NCBI GenBank assembly: GCA_958352885.1
Contig: CATWQI010000004.1
Location: forward strand, 124,001 to 188,000
Direction of reading: 5' to 3'
Origin: an uncultured Duncaniella sp.
Lineage (GTDB): Bacteria > Bacteroidota > Bacteroidia > Bacteroidales > Muribaculaceae
Length of the DNA: 64,000 nt
Under the pieces are notes generated by a model. That model was not told the DNA's origin. It made no database searches and saw only the letters and a program-made list of their open reading frames with translations. The translations under genes were made by a program, and so were the position numbers. Below are positions 36,535 through 46,229 of the stretch, piece by piece; position 1 is the stretch's first letter, and every line of letters starts with the position of its first letter.

Positions 36535-37104
36535 ATGAATGGAAAAGTAATAATAATTTCCGCTCCTTCAGGCTGCGGAAAATCCACAATAATCAATGCT
36601 CTTCTTGAAAAAGGGGAGATAGACATGCGATTCTCCATTTCAGCTACCAACCGTCAGCCAAGGGCAGGAGAGGTACACGGCGTGAACTATTATTTCCTTA
36701 CTGACGAGGAGTTCCGCCGTCACATATCGGACGATGCTTTTGTTGAGTATGAGGAGGTATACCCCGGACGATTTTACGGTACTCTTAAAAGCGAAATAGC
36801 CCGTATAACCGGCGAAGGTCACAATGTGATACTTGACATTGATGTGAAAGGCGGTGTCAATGTGAAGAAAATGTTTGGCGACGAGGCTATAAGCATTTTC
36901 ATCAAGCCGCCAAGCGTGGAGGCTTTGCGTCAACGTCTTCTGGGACGAGCCACTGACTCTATGGAAGCTATAGAGCAGAGGGTCAGCAAGGCGGAATATG
37001 AGATTTCGTTTGCACCGGAATTTGATGTCACTGTTGTGAACGACGATTTGGCGCAGGCGATAGAAGAGATTGAGACTGTGATAAAGAAGTTCGTTGCCGC
37101 ATAG
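36535..37104 (+). CDS. gmk: Guanylate kinase
   Basis: 189 aa. It phosphorylates GMP to GDP in the cytoplasm. The P-loop is SAPSGCGKSTI. The GMP-binding segment is FSISATNRQPRAGEVHGVNYYFL with the expected Ser, Arg and Tyr residues. The lid and DIDVKGGVNVKK follow. Normal length. It lies between yicC and nadD in a compact run. Confidence 0.97.
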   Translation: MNGKVIIISAPSGCGKSTIINALLEKGEIDMRFSISATNRQPRAGEVHGVNYYFLTDEEFRRHISDDAFVEYEEVYPGRFYGTLKSEIARITGEGHNVILDIDVKGGVNVKKMFGDEAISIFIKPPSVEALRQRLLGRATDSMEAIEQRVSKAEYEISFAPEFDVTVVNDDLAQAIEEIETVIKKFVAA

Positions 37105-37160
37105 ATGCGAGCAGGGGACTTGTGGTAGGCGTCATCTAAAAATAATTCAGTAATATAGGC

Positions 37161-37742
37161 ATGACAATCGGGATTCTTGGCGGATCATTCAATCCTGTCC
37201 ATATAGGGCACATGATGTTGGCGAGCTATATGCAGCAATATGGCGGTTTTGACGAGGTGTGGCTTAATCTTTCGCCGCTCAATCCGTTGAAAGCCAATCC
37301 GGAGGAACTTATCCCGGATGTCCAAAGACTGAATATGCTTGATATCGCCATGGGAAATACCAAGGGGCTTAAAGTGTGTGACATAGAATTGTCAATGCCT
37401 AAACCATCGTATACCATCAACACGCTCCGTTATCTGGAAAAACGCTATCCCAGGCATATATTCAAACTGATAATAGGTAGCGACAACTGGAAGATATTTG
37501 ACCAGTGGAAAGGAGCGGAGGAGATAAAGTCGGATTTCGGAGTAGTGGTGTATCCGCGCCCGGGGTATGCTGTAGGGACAGTATATGACGATGGTGTCGA
37601 TGTAGTCACAGCGCCGACAGCTGACATTTCGAGTACTTTTATCCGCAATGCTCTCGCAAGGGGAAAGGATATGAACTATTTCCTGCCTGCGGGTGTCTAT
37701 GAGTATATCAAAAATAATGAACTTTATGGAGTTAAACACTAA
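37161..37742 (+). CDS. nadD: Nicotinate-nucleotide adenylyltransferase
   Basis: 193 aa. It adenylates nicotinate mononucleotide in NAD synthesis. The nucleotidyltransferase motif GGSFNPVHIGHM contains the catalytic H-x-G-H, and the C-terminal SSTFIRNALARG supplies the second ATP-binding motif. IIGSDNWKIFDQW is the usual acceptor-binding region. The DUF5063 gene begins within its last codons. Confidence 0.96.
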   Translation: MTIGILGGSFNPVHIGHMMLASYMQQYGGFDEVWLNLSPLNPLKANPEELIPDVQRLNMLDIAMGNTKGLKVCDIELSMPKPSYTINTLRYLEKRYPRHIFKLIIGSDNWKIFDQWKGAEEIKSDFGVVVYPRPGYAVGTVYDDGVDVVTAPTADISSTFIRNALARGKDMNYFLPAGVYEYIKNNELYGVKH

Positions 37743-38253
37743 TTCTCTGGCATTCATAGGGCTGTGCAATGAATATTGCGTGGCGGTGGAAAATGCGGCG
37801 GATTCCGGTCGTCGTGGTTTTGTGACAGATATGCTGCGGCTTCTTCCGAGGATATATATCGCCGCTTCCGATCTTGTAGTCACACCCCCAGTGGATGAGG
37901 AGGATATGCCGTATATCGACAGCTATCTTGACGAGGATTACTATGAGTCAATCCGCAGGCAGATTGAGAATATGCTCGGACCGGATGATGTGTATCTCGA
38001 AGTGTTCGAAGAGGATATGAAATACTCGGACACGCCTATAGGCGCAAGTGTGGCAGAGGGTGTGTGTGATATATTCCAGGTGCTGTACAATTTCATAACC
38101 ATGGTGCGTGACGCTCCGTCGGAAGCTGTTGGTGATGCGCTTACGGCTGTCAAGGACGACTTTGACAATTACTGGAGCCAAAAGCTCTGCAACCTTCTGC
38201 GCCCGCTGAATCATCTGCGTTACACTGCGGCTGACGATGAGGAGGATATTTGA
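37726..38253 (+). CDS. DUF5063 domain protein
   Basis: 175 aa from the ATG at 37726 (MELNTNSLAFIGLCNEYCVA), overlapping nadD by 17 bp. An upstream ATG at 37693 is less likely. It is helical, acidic and without signal peptide or membrane segments, so it is cytosolic. The N-terminal pattern followed by FVTDMLRLLPRIYIAA and an acidic middle fits DUF5063, a Bacteroidetes family of unknown function usually found after nadD. I can offer no activity. Confidence 0.75.
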   Translation: MELNTNSLAFIGLCNEYCVAVENAADSGRRGFVTDMLRLLPRIYIAASDLVVTPPVDEEDMPYIDSYLDEDYYESIRRQIENMLGPDDVYLEVFEEDMKYSDTPIGASVAEGVCDIFQVLYNFITMVRDAPSEAVGDALTAVKDDFDNYWSQKLCNLLRPLNHLRYTAADDEEDI

Positions 38254-39787
38254 TTGGAATGCAATCCGATATCTGCCGTCAGTAATGATAGCATATGTCA
38301 CCATCGCTTGTGGGGTGGTGTATTGGTTTATGCCCTACTCAGGAGATGACTTGGCTTACTTGGGCGCTTTTCACGGGCTTAACGGATGTGCGACAGGATA
38401 TTACGATGCGGTTTTCGATTTTTCTCCTCGCTGGGTGGTGAGACATTGGGTGTATGTGAACGGACGTTTCGCCAATAATCTGTACACTTTTGTAGCTCTC
38501 TGGTTTCCACACATGGTCAATGCGCTCATTGTCTCTGTTTCCATCGGTGCTATGCTATGGGTGACGCTCAAGCTTTCAGGATTTGGCACTCGGGATGTTG
38601 CCGGCAAAATGCTGCTGATATCCATTATAGCCTTTGCTTTGCCGTGGTGGGACTCGTTCATGGTCTACGATGTAGTGTATAATTATGTGGTCGGAGCCGT
38701 GGCGGTGTTGGGGATGACAGGGGTATTTCTGTACCGAAGGGTATGGCTTTCGCAGTCTTCAAGGCCGATGCTTGCCCTGTGGTGTTGTCTGTCTTTTCTG
38801 GCAGGCGGAATGCATGAAGCTGCATCTGTGCCGGTGTTGGTCGCCATGCTTTTCTATCTGTGGCTTACGAATGGCTTTTCTCAGTTTGACAATAATGTGA
38901 AATTGACGGGATGGTGCTTTGTGGCAGGTGCCGCATGGTGCTTTTTCTCTCCGGGAATATGGGCGCGCTTGGGTTCCGGCTATGAGCCGGACGATGAGTT
39001 ATGGCTACTGCTGTTGAAATCGGACATGATACCGATGCTGCTGTATGCCTTCATAATGGTGAGTGTATTGACCCGGAAAGGGCGTAACAGACTATCCATG
39101 ATGCTCAAGTCTCCTTGGGCGGTATTTGTCATCGCATCGTTCGGGTCGTTCCTGTTCAGTGCCGTGTCAGGTGTCGTGGGACGGAGCGGGTGGTTTGCGA
39201 CACTCTATGCCCTCGTGGCTCTCTTTATGTGGGGGAATATGAATAAATGGAGGTTAGGACCTGTTACGGGTGCTGTTATGGCGCTGGTGCTTGCCGTTCT
39301 TGTTGCGATTCATTATTTTGAGTTCGCCAAATGGCAGATTAGGGTCGGGAGCGAGACAAGGGAGTTGGAGAGGCTGTATGCCGGTTCGGAGTCAGGTGCG
39401 GTATATATCGATGCCACACGTGATACGGAAGTGCCTGTGTGGGTGCTCGGCAAGACAAGGGGCATTCCGGATGCTGACGACTATTATCAGATGATATGCT
39501 TCGACGGATATTTTGGGGGTGGAAATAAGAGGTTGGTTGTGCTTCCGCTTGAGGTTAAAGAGGTGTTGCCCGGTGCGATAGGGGAAAGGGGCGTTCACCT
39601 CGGTAACGGGGATATGCTGACATGTGCTGTTCCTGAAGGTGCATATTATCATTCGAACACAAAGGAGCCGGGCGGTGTCATGCTGTGGCGTAACGAAGAG
39701 GAAGAGTATGTGGTGACACCATTCACACATTACGGCGAGATGCTTTATCACATCTCCCCAAGGATAGCTGACCCCGGTGACAGATAA
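38237..39787 (+). CDS. DUF6056 integral membrane protein
   Basis: 516 aa. About ten hydrophobic helices between residues 12 and 365, then a soluble C-terminal domain of about 150 residues. The loop after helix 1 reads FMPYSGDDLAYLGAFHG, an acidic motif in the first periplasmic loop that recalls GT-C type glycosyltransferases and is typical of DUF6056. It may transfer sugars from a lipid carrier, which is inference. The start overlaps the DUF5063 gene by 17 bp, and a later ATG (MIAYVTIACG) is possible. Confidence 0.7.
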   Translation: MRRIFDWNAIRYLPSVMIAYVTIACGVVYWFMPYSGDDLAYLGAFHGLNGCATGYYDAVFDFSPRWVVRHWVYVNGRFANNLYTFVALWFPHMVNALIVSVSIGAMLWVTLKLSGFGTRDVAGKMLLISIIAFALPWWDSFMVYDVVYNYVVGAVAVLGMTGVFLYRRVWLSQSSRPMLALWCCLSFLAGGMHEAASVPVLVAMLFYLWLTNGFSQFDNNVKLTGWCFVAGAAWCFFSPGIWARLGSGYEPDDELWLLLLKSDMIPMLLYAFIMVSVLTRKGRNRLSMMLKSPWAVFVIASFGSFLFSAVSGVVGRSGWFATLYALVALFMWGNMNKWRLGPVTGAVMALVLAVLVAIHYFEFAKWQIRVGSETRELERLYAGSESGAVYIDATRDTEVPVWVLGKTRGIPDADDYYQMICFDGYFGGGNKRLVVLPLEVKEVLPGAIGERGVHLGNGDMLTCAVPEGAYYHSNTKEPGGVMLWRNEEEEYVVTPFTHYGEMLYHISPRIADPGDR

Positions 39788-39824
39788 TACAATTAAAAGA
39801 ATCACAAATTAATATAGTAAAATT

Positions 39825-40277
39825 ATGTCAATCTTAAAAGAGAATCTCCCGATAGGTTTTTGCAGTGACCACGCGGGGTATGAAATGAAAATGATGCTTC
39901 AAGGCTACCTGGATTCAATGGGCATCAAGTACAAGGATTTCGGCACATTCTCAGCTGACAGCTGTGACTATGCCGACTTTGCGCATCCATGTGCCACAGC
40001 TGTGGAAAATGGTGAGTGCTATCCCGGAATAGCGCTGTGTGGTTCAGGCAATGGTATAGGAATCACTCTTAACAAGCATCAGGGTATACGTGCGGCGATT
40101 TGCTGGAATGTGGAGCTTGCCGAGCTTGCACGCCGTCACAATGATGCCAATGTGCTTGTTCTTCCCGCCCGCTTCATTGATAATGTGACTGCGATAAATA
40201 TCATGGAGAAATTCCTTGAATCGCCATTTGACGGTGGACGTCATGCCAATCGAATAGCGAAGATTCCTGTACATTAA
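39825..40277 (+). CDS. rpiB: Ribose-5-phosphate isomerase B
   Basis: 150 aa, normal for RpiB. It interconverts ribose 5-phosphate and ribulose 5-phosphate in the pentose phosphate pathway. SDHAGYEMK near the N-terminus, the phosphate-binding loop CGSGNGIGITLNKHQGIRAA with its catalytic Cys, and ARRHNDANVLVLPARF are all present. It is the last gene of the run, followed by a strong terminator. Confidence 0.96.
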   Translation: MSILKENLPIGFCSDHAGYEMKMMLQGYLDSMGIKYKDFGTFSADSCDYADFAHPCATAVENGECYPGIALCGSGNGIGITLNKHQGIRAAICWNVELAELARRHNDANVLVLPARFIDNVTAINIMEKFLESPFDGGRHANRIAKIPVH

Positions 40278-40719
40278 GTTCCTGTTTGGCAAATTAGCGG
40301 GAAGGTTTTTATCTTTTCGCACTTTTCAGGGAGTTCTGACTGTATATTTGCATTACAAATTCAAATAAAATCATTACTGTCCGCTGAACTATAAAAGGGC
40401 AAGCCCAACTTCTGCTATTCAAGAAGTTGGGCTCGCCCTTTTGCGTACGACAAACCCCCTCAACGGTTTTCTGTATCCTCAGATGGCGATTCGGAGGTTT
40501 CGGCAAGCATAATATTACGGTCTATGTCGGGCTGATTGAGGAATTACAATTTCCGCAATTTTTCCGCAATTAATTTCACCATTTTGCGACAATAAGGCTT
40601 AAAATTGAGACAAAAAATTTAAGCCAAAACAAAAATTTTAGTTGTCACATCCCGGCTGCTCATCTTTGAGGTATGGAGCGAATGTGGAGATCAGAGCATC
40701 GGTTACATTTGATGACGGT
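40278..40719. other. Non-coding interval between rpiB and rho
   Basis: 442 bp between convergent genes. It holds the hairpin terminator at 40393-40442 and an A/T-rich tract around 40540-40640 with two close copies of TTTCCGCAATT-like sequence. I see no gene. Confidence 0.6.
40393..40442. terminator. Bidirectional terminator between rpiB and rho
   Basis: 20 bases at 40393-40412 pair with 40423-40442 with one mismatch (AAAAGGGC... and ...GCCCTTTT), loop of about 10 nt. A and T runs on the outside let it act on both strands. Confidence 0.8.
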
Positions 40720-42864
40720 TTAGTCACCCATGGTGCGGAGAAGCTCGTCGTTGTCGGAGGTGCGTTCCATTCGGTCTTTGATGAATTCCATCGCCTCGAT
40801 GGAGTTCCTGTCGCTAAGGAAGCGCCGCAGAATCCACATCCGGTTGAGTGTCTCATTGCGAAGGAGGAGGTCGTCACGACGAGTACTTGATGCCATGATG
40901 TCGACGGCAGGGAATATACGCTTGTTGGAGAGTTTGCGGTCAAGCTGAAGCTCCATGTTGCCGGTACCCTTGAATTCCTCGAAGATAACTTCGTCCATCT
41001 TTGAGCTGGTCTCGGTGAGCGCAGTGGCAATGATGGTGAGTGAGCCGCCGTTCTCAATGTTACGGGCAGCGCCGAAGAAACGTTTGGGTTTCTGGAGGGC
41101 ATTGGCGTCGACACCGCCTGACAATATCTTGCCTGAAGCGGGAGCGCAGGTGTTGTAGGCACGGGCGAGGCGGGTGATTGAGTCAAGCAGAATCACTACA
41201 TCATGACCGCATTCCACCATTCGTTTTGCCTTTTCAAGTACTATTGAGGCTATTTTCACGTGACGGTCTGCCGGTTCGTCAAATGTTGATGCGATGACTT
41301 CGGCGTTTACGCTGCGGCTCATGTCAGTCACTTCCTCAGGACGTTCGTCAATAAGGAGGATCATGATATAAGTTTCAGGGTGATTCTCGGCTATCGCATT
41401 TGCAATGTCCTTAAGCAGGATAGTTTTACCAGTCTTGGGCGGAGCGACTATCAGACCGCGCTGGCCCTTGCCGATAGGTGAGAACATGTCAACGACTCGG
41501 GTGGATATGTTGCTGCTACGACCAGATGTCAGGTCGAATTTCTCATCCGGGAATAGTGGTGTAAGGTGTTCAAATGCCACTCTGTCACGGATATACTCGG
41601 GAGAACGGCCGTTTATGCTCTTTACAGATGATAGCGGGAAGTATTTTTCGCCTTCTTTTGGTGGACGGATTGTGGCGTCTACCACGTCACCGGTCTTTAG
41701 TCCGTATTGCTTGATTTGCTGCTGTGAGACGAGCACATCGTCGGGCGATGCAAGATAGTTGTAATCGCTTGAACGGAGGAATCCGTATCCTTCAGGTACG
41801 ATTTCAAGTACGCCAGAAGCTTCAATAATACCATCAAAATTATATTGTTGCTGCTTCTGCTGATTATTGTCGAAACCCTGTTGGTTCTTATTGCGATTTT
41901 TCTTATTCTTTTTATTGTTCTGTTGCTGCTGCTTCTCCATGCCCGGTTCGCCGATAACTATAGGAGCTGCAGCTGCGGCAGCCTGTGCAGCCTGTGCAGC
42001 TTGAGCCGCCTGTTCTTTCTCCTGCTGGCTGCGGGGCGCGAAAGTCCTGCCTCCTGCACGTGGGAAGAAAGAGCCGAGTGAAGTCTCATTCCGGTTGTTG
42101 CCGTGGACGAATACGCCTTTTTGACGTTGTGGGGCGTTGTTCTCCGGAGCAGGTTTGTTGTCTCCTGCTTCGATGTTGCTGTTATCGGTTGTTTCGGGTG
42201 AGGCAGTCTCTGGTTTCTCTTCCGGAGAGGCGTCGCGTTGTGCTGGGGGGAGCAGCATTTGAGCAGTGTCGCTATCGGCTGATTGTTGTGCCGGTGCTAT
42301 CGGCTCGGAGGCCTTTGTCTCCTGCGCAGGGATGTTTTGCTGGCGAGCCGGTCTGCCGCGTTTACGTTTGGGCTGGATTTCAGCTTCGGGCTGTGATGGC
42401 GCCTCAGCTGTTTTATTTGCGTTGTCGTCAGTCGCTATAGAAGCAGCGGGTTCTGCTGATTCAACAGTTTCCTGAGGCTGTGTCGATGCAACGGGTTGTT
42501 CGGCATTTTTAGGCTTGCGACCACGACGTTTTGGCGCATTGGCCTCAGGGGCGACTGGTTGTTCCGTGGATTCGGTTGCTTCAGGGTTATCAGTGTTTCC
42601 GGGGATATCTGTAGCTGCCTGTTTTGCTGTCTGACGCTGCTTTTTCTCCTTATTATTATCCTTTGCCTCCTTCTTGTTACGGCGTTGCTTGCCATTGGAG
42701 GCAGTGGCTGCCGAAGCGGAAGCCACATTTACGGCTTGCTTGTCAAGGATTTCGTAGACTAAAGTTTCTTTGTCGTCAGTGTTGATTTTCTTTATACCGA
42801 TGGACTCAGCGACTTCACGAAGCTTATTGTCGTCCATATCGTATAATTCGGATAGATTGTACAT
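40720..42864 (-). CDS. rho: Transcription termination factor Rho with long disordered insert
   Basis: 714 aa, versus 419 in E. coli. Residues 1-45 are the Rho N-terminal helical domain ([20 protein letters not shown]). Residues about 46-345 are a low-complexity, probably disordered stretch rich in Gln, Asn, Lys, Ala and Pro. The RNA-binding cold-shock-like domain follows (about 345-420, [20 protein letters not shown]). The hexameric ATPase has Walker [16 protein letters not shown] near residue 475 and Walker [17 protein letters not shown], and the Q and R loops look complete. The disordered part of a Bacteroides Rho has been reported to drive phase separation and gut fitness. It has a distant promoter (see the leader). 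Confidence 0.96.
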   Translation of the reverse strand: MYNLSELYDMDDNKLREVAESIGIKKINTDDKETLVYEILDKQAVNVASASAATASNGKQRRNKKEAKDNNKEKKQRQTAKQAATDIPGNTDNPEATESTEQPVAPEANAPKRRGRKPKNAEQPVASTQPQETVESAEPAASIATDDNANKTAEAPSQPEAEIQPKRKRGRPARQQNIPAQETKASEPIAPAQQSADSDTAQMLLPPAQRDASPEEKPETASPETTDNSNIEAGDNKPAPENNAPQRQKGVFVHGNNRNETSLGSFFPRAGGRTFAPRSQQEKEQAAQAAQAAQAAAAAAPIVIGEPGMEKQQQQNNKKNKKNRNKNQQGFDNNQQKQQQYNFDGIIEASGVLEIVPEGYGFLRSSDYNYLASPDDVLVSQQQIKQYGLKTGDVVDATIRPPKEGEKYFPLSSVKSINGRSPEYIRDRVAFEHLTPLFPDEKFDLTSGRSSNISTRVVDMFSPIGKGQRGLIVAPPKTGKTILLKDIANAIAENHPETYIMILLIDERPEEVTDMSRSVNAEVIASTFDEPADRHVKIASIVLEKAKRMVECGHDVVILLDSITRLARAYNTCAPASGKILSGGVDANALQKPKRFFGAARNIENGGSLTIIATALTETSSKMDEVIFEEFKGTGNMELQLDRKLSNKRIFPAVDIMASSTRRDDLLLRNETLNRMWILRRFLSDRNSIEAMEFIKDRMERTSDNDELLRTMGD

Positions 42865-43256
42865 ATAATAATGTAAGGAGCTAAAGTTGATAGTTCTTCG
42901 TTAATTTTAGTGTAATTTGCCTACTTCTTTAATGAATTACGGGAATTTTGCAGATGTTTCCATCTATCATCACAAAGTGAGACTTGACTACGGAAAATCC
43001 GTGACAGTCAATTCGATTTCTTCAAGAATAGGGAAATATGTTCTGTTGCCAATCCTATTTGTCTGCCGGTGGGCAGAGTGATATAACAGGAGTTGACGTG
43101 CCGAACAGCACATAAGGTTCCGGACGGATTACGTCCGCATGATGAAAATAAAAAAATGATTGAGTTGTTCTTGCTGTTTTACATCTGCTCCGAATATTGA
43201 AACCGATAATCGATAACCTGATATTAATAATGTAGACGGGGCTTTGTAAACTGATG

Positions 43257-43287
43257 CAAAGGTACAATCAATTTTATAATTTAACAA
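43257..43287 (-). promoter_or_regulatory. Promoter of rho
   Basis: On the minus strand TTG (complement of 43285-43287) and TACCTTTG (complement of 43257-43264) are 20 bp apart. The expected start is near 43250, far upstream of the rho start codon at 42864. Confidence 0.6.
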
Positions 43288-43338
43288 CAAATTGAGAGAA
43301 AAAGTTGGTCTCATACCTGTTTATTGCGGAAAAATGCC

Positions 43339-43346
43339 TAAATTTG
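43339..43346 (+). promoter_or_regulatory. -7 box (TAAATTTG) for nusB-yajC-ybbR-coaE
   Basis: This box fits TAnnTTTG and gives a leader of about 40 nt to the nusB start. Confidence 0.5.
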
Positions 43347-43392
43347 CAGCGTAAAAGTTGTTTGCAAAAATAAAAATTAGTTCATTAAAGTC

Positions 43393-44829
43393 ATGATAAA
43401 TCGAGTTTTGATAAGAATCAAGGTCGTGCAGTTGCTCTATTCATATCTGCTTTCACAGAGCGAGTTCAAGATTGAGCCTCCAGTTGAGAATCCATCACGC
43501 GATAAGAAATATGGTCATGACTTATATGAGGACTTGCTCATGATGGTGCTCGAGATGTCGGGCTATGATGTGAGTGGCGGACGACGAATGTCACCCCTTA
43601 GAGGTATCGCTCTCAACAAGCATATCAACCATAATCTGCTTGCCCGTTCGCTTAACGGTATCGAGGAGATCCGCACTATCATACTCAAAGGCCGTTCCGG
43701 CGTGTCGGAGTTTGACTCAGTGATTCCTGCCATTTACGATGCGATTCCCACGCTTCCGGCTTATAAGAGCTATATCCGCCTGAAGAATGTGGAAATTAAG
43801 GATGATGTGGCGCTTTGGGTGTCAATCATCAATAATCTTGTCGCAAATAATCCTGAATTTGTAGCCGTGGCACGTAAGAATCCGGAATTTACGGTAGCCG
43901 GTTTCACCCGGGGTGTCAATTCGCTGATAAGTACTCTCAACGATTATAACAACAACCGCACGCTGTATAATCATGTGCGGCATGCGCTTGATTATTCGCT
44001 TGACAAGGCATATGAACTGTATTTCAGTCTCCTTCTTCTTTCGGATGAGATTACCCGCATGCAGGATTTGCGCCTCGACAATGCCAAGCATAAACTACTG
44101 CCTACCGATGAGGACTTGCATCCGAATATGCGGTTTGTGGAAAATAAGTTTGTAAAGGCGCTGACCGAGAACACTGACTTCCGTGAATTTGTTGATAAGA
44201 AAAAGCTTTCATGGGATGCGGATGACGCACTTGTGCGCGGTTTGCTTGACAAGATACTCACCAGCGACATTTATGCCGAGTATATGAGTTCGGAAACAGA
44301 GCCTACATTCGAGGAGGACAGCGATTTCTGGCGGCAGGTGTACAAAAGCATAATCCTTCCAAGCGATGAGCTCGCCGAGTCACTTGAGTCCAAGTCGGTG
44401 TACTGGAACGATGATATCCATGTGATGGGTACATTTGTCATCAAGACTTTGCGCAAGTATTGCCAGAGCAAGGATGGAAGCGATGTGAAGCTTCTGCCTC
44501 AGTACAAGGATTCGGAAGATGAGGAATTCGGTCCGCATCTTTTTGAGGCGGCAGTCAAGAACTATGGTGAATACCGTGACTTGATTGACGGTTTTGTGAA
44601 CCAGCATCGTTGGGATGCCGACCGTCTGGCATTCATGGACATTGTCATAATGGTGGCTGCCATAACCGAGCTGCTTGAGTATCCTGCCATACCGATTGCT
44701 GTGACGCTTAACGAGTACATTGAAATCGCAAATGCTTACAGCACTCCTAAGAGCGGTTCGTTTATCTATGGTATCCTTTATTCTGTAATAAAGAAACTTA
44801 AGGAGGATGGCAGGCTCTTTAAAGCGTGA
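43393..44829 (+). CDS. nusB: Enlarged transcription antitermination protein NusB
   Basis: 478 aa, more than three times the E. coli size. The first helix (INRVLIRIKVVQLLYSYLLS) resembles the NusB start. The C-terminal ~130 residues are a full NusB fold (VNQHRWDADRLAFMDIVIMV, AVTLNEYIEIANAYSTPKSG). The ~300 residues between are an insertion or additional domain without motifs I know. NusB binds boxA RNA with S10 to prevent premature termination in rRNA operons. It is divergent from rho, whose action it counters. It is followed by yajC. Confidence 0.85.
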   Translation: MINRVLIRIKVVQLLYSYLLSQSEFKIEPPVENPSRDKKYGHDLYEDLLMMVLEMSGYDVSGGRRMSPLRGIALNKHINHNLLARSLNGIEEIRTIILKGRSGVSEFDSVIPAIYDAIPTLPAYKSYIRLKNVEIKDDVALWVSIINNLVANNPEFVAVARKNPEFTVAGFTRGVNSLISTLNDYNNNRTLYNHVRHALDYSLDKAYELYFSLLLLSDEITRMQDLRLDNAKHKLLPTDEDLHPNMRFVENKFVKALTENTDFREFVDKKKLSWDADDALVRGLLDKILTSDIYAEYMSSETEPTFEEDSDFWRQVYKSIILPSDELAESLESKSVYWNDDIHVMGTFVIKTLRKYCQSKDGSDVKLLPQYKDSEDEEFGPHLFEAAVKNYGEYRDLIDGFVNQHRWDADRLAFMDIVIMVAAITELLEYPAIPIAVTLNEYIEIANAYSTPKSGSFIYGILYSVIKKLKEDGRLFKA

Positions 44830-44882
44830 CAAACAAAATAAGTAAATAACCCAAATAACTACTAAATAAAAAAACGTTCGAA

Positions 44883-45203
44883 ATGCTTAACACTATCTTA
44901 CTGCAAGCCCAGGGCGCTGCATGGACCAACATTCTGATGATTGTGGCTCTTATCGCAATCTTCTATCTCTTCATGATTCGTCCGCAGCAGAAGCGCCAGA
45001 AAGAAATCCGCAAGTTCCGTGAAGGTCTCAAACCCGGCGATTCCGTTGTGACTGCCGGTGGTATCTATGGCAAGATTCGTGCCGTCAACGAGAATACATT
45101 CTCAGTTGAAATCACACAGGGTGTCCGCATCACTATTGACAAGGGCTCTGTATATCCTTCAGCGCAACAGGCTACTGAGGATGCCGCACAGGCTCAGAAG
45201 TAA
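44883..45203 (+). CDS. yajC: Preprotein translocase subunit YajC
   Basis: 106 aa. One transmembrane helix (about residues 14-34, WTNILMIVALIAIFYLFMI) is followed by the signature RPQQKRQKEIRKFREGLKPGD and a small cytosolic beta domain (GGIYGKIRAVNENTFSVEI). It associates with SecDF at the inner membrane. It lies between nusB and the YbbR-like gene, as usual in this phylum. Confidence 0.95.
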   Translation: MLNTILLQAQGAAWTNILMIVALIAIFYLFMIRPQQKRQKEIRKFREGLKPGDSVVTAGGIYGKIRAVNENTFSVEITQGVRITIDKGSVYPSAQQATEDAAQAQK

Positions 45204-45245
45204 TAATTCGGAAATAGATTCATAGAATTCTGCAAACCTATCGTC

Positions 45246-46217
45246 ATGAACGAGAAAGCGCAAGAAATCCATAAAAAAGTCAAAGCCGCGCTCCATTCGA
45301 GCCGGGGCAAGGATGTGTTGCTTTACCTCTTGTTCGTGGCGGTGGCTTTTGTTTTCTGGGTGTTCCTGTCGCTCGACACCGAGGTGCAACGTGACTTTGA
45401 TGTGCCTCTCGAAGTGCAGGATATACCTGACAGTGTGACGGTGATAAACCAGATACCTCCTGAGTTGGGGGTAAGTGTCAAAGGCAAGGACTCCCAGCTG
45501 CTGCGTTACATGTGGGGCAAAATATCGCCTGTGAAGTTCAAGTGGGACGAGAATCTGGTAGAGAATGCTTTTGTGCTTCAGCGTGCAAAGGTCGAGGCCC
45601 GTCTGCGGGACTACTTTGGAGCCGGTGTGCAGGTCGTGTCGTATCGTCCGGACTCTGTCAGAGTTGACTATACTACTCTTCCCGGTGTGAAGGTGAGACT
45701 TAATGTCCAGGCAGACATTCATCCGAATCTCCAATATATAATATCGGGACCCATTAAGGCGAATGTTGATTCCGTGACTTTATATTCCGCAACTGACTTG
45801 CCTCATTCCCTTAAGATAGTTTCCACCGAGCCGATAGTCAAGTCGGAACTTAAGGATACCATGCGCTATGAGGTGAGGGTGAAACCTATAGCCGGCGTGA
45901 GGATTGTGCCTGACAAGGTGACTGTCACAGTCCCTGTGGAGCCGCTTATCTCACGCAAGCGCTCAATTAACCTTGACGTGGTGAATCTGCCGGCTGACAA
46001 GGGGCTCATAACTTTCCCGTCCAAGGTGGATATATCGTACCTTGTGCCTATGAGTGCTTACAATGATGATTATCCGGTTAAGGCTTATGTCGACTACAAT
46101 GATATCAGACCGTCGCGCAAGAAAGTGCCTGTTTCGTTATCGGTGATTCCCGAGATTTATCATAATCTATCATTCTCCCCTGACAGCGTGGAGTACATTA
46201 TTGAGAATAATAAGTAG
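45246..46217 (+). CDS. YbbR-like domain protein (CdaR-like)
   Basis: 323 aa. A short cytosolic N-terminus and one transmembrane helix at about 26-43 (VLLYLLFVAVAFVFWVFLS) are followed by repeated YbbR domains outside the membrane (DVPLEVQDIPDSVTV, then a second from about residue 205, VRIVPDKVTVTVPVEP). In Firmicutes YbbR/CdaR regulates a diadenylate cyclase, but no cdaA is adjacent here, so that link is not shown. The operon position between yajC and coaE is conserved. Confidence 0.85.
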   Translation: MNEKAQEIHKKVKAALHSSRGKDVLLYLLFVAVAFVFWVFLSLDTEVQRDFDVPLEVQDIPDSVTVINQIPPELGVSVKGKDSQLLRYMWGKISPVKFKWDENLVENAFVLQRAKVEARLRDYFGAGVQVVSYRPDSVRVDYTTLPGVKVRLNVQADIHPNLQYIISGPIKANVDSVTLYSATDLPHSLKIVSTEPIVKSELKDTMRYEVRVKPIAGVRIVPDKVTVTVPVEPLISRKRSINLDVVNLPADKGLITFPSKVDISYLVPMSAYNDDYPVKAYVDYNDIRPSRKKVPVSLSVIPEIYHNLSFSPDSVEYIIENNK

Positions 46218-46229
46218 GAGGGTGCAGAT

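Larger units (their letters stand above)
42865..43392. other. Long leader of rho and divergent nusB promoter region
   Basis: 528 bp without a credible gene. Two divergent -7 boxes (43257-43264 minus, 43339-43346 plus) lie at the nusB end, so rho mRNA would carry an untranslated leader of about 385 nt. I see no closer rho promoter. Short frames on the minus strand begin inside or upstream of the promoter and are not supported. Confidence 0.55.

Noticed and set aside
40540..40600. Short repeated CCGCAATT-like sequence, considered as a repeat array
   Set aside because: Only two imperfect copies in an A/T-rich stretch. No regular spacing, so it is not a CRISPR or an integration site.
40638..41186. 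182-residue minus-strand frame over the end of rho
   Set aside because: It is another frame of the rho coding sequence, with a Ser/Pro/Thr-rich composition typical of shadows. Rho itself is unmistakable.
43055..43267. 70-residue frame in the rho leader, considered as a leader peptide
   Set aside because: Its start codon lies inside the predicted promoter, and the sequence shows no protein-like features.
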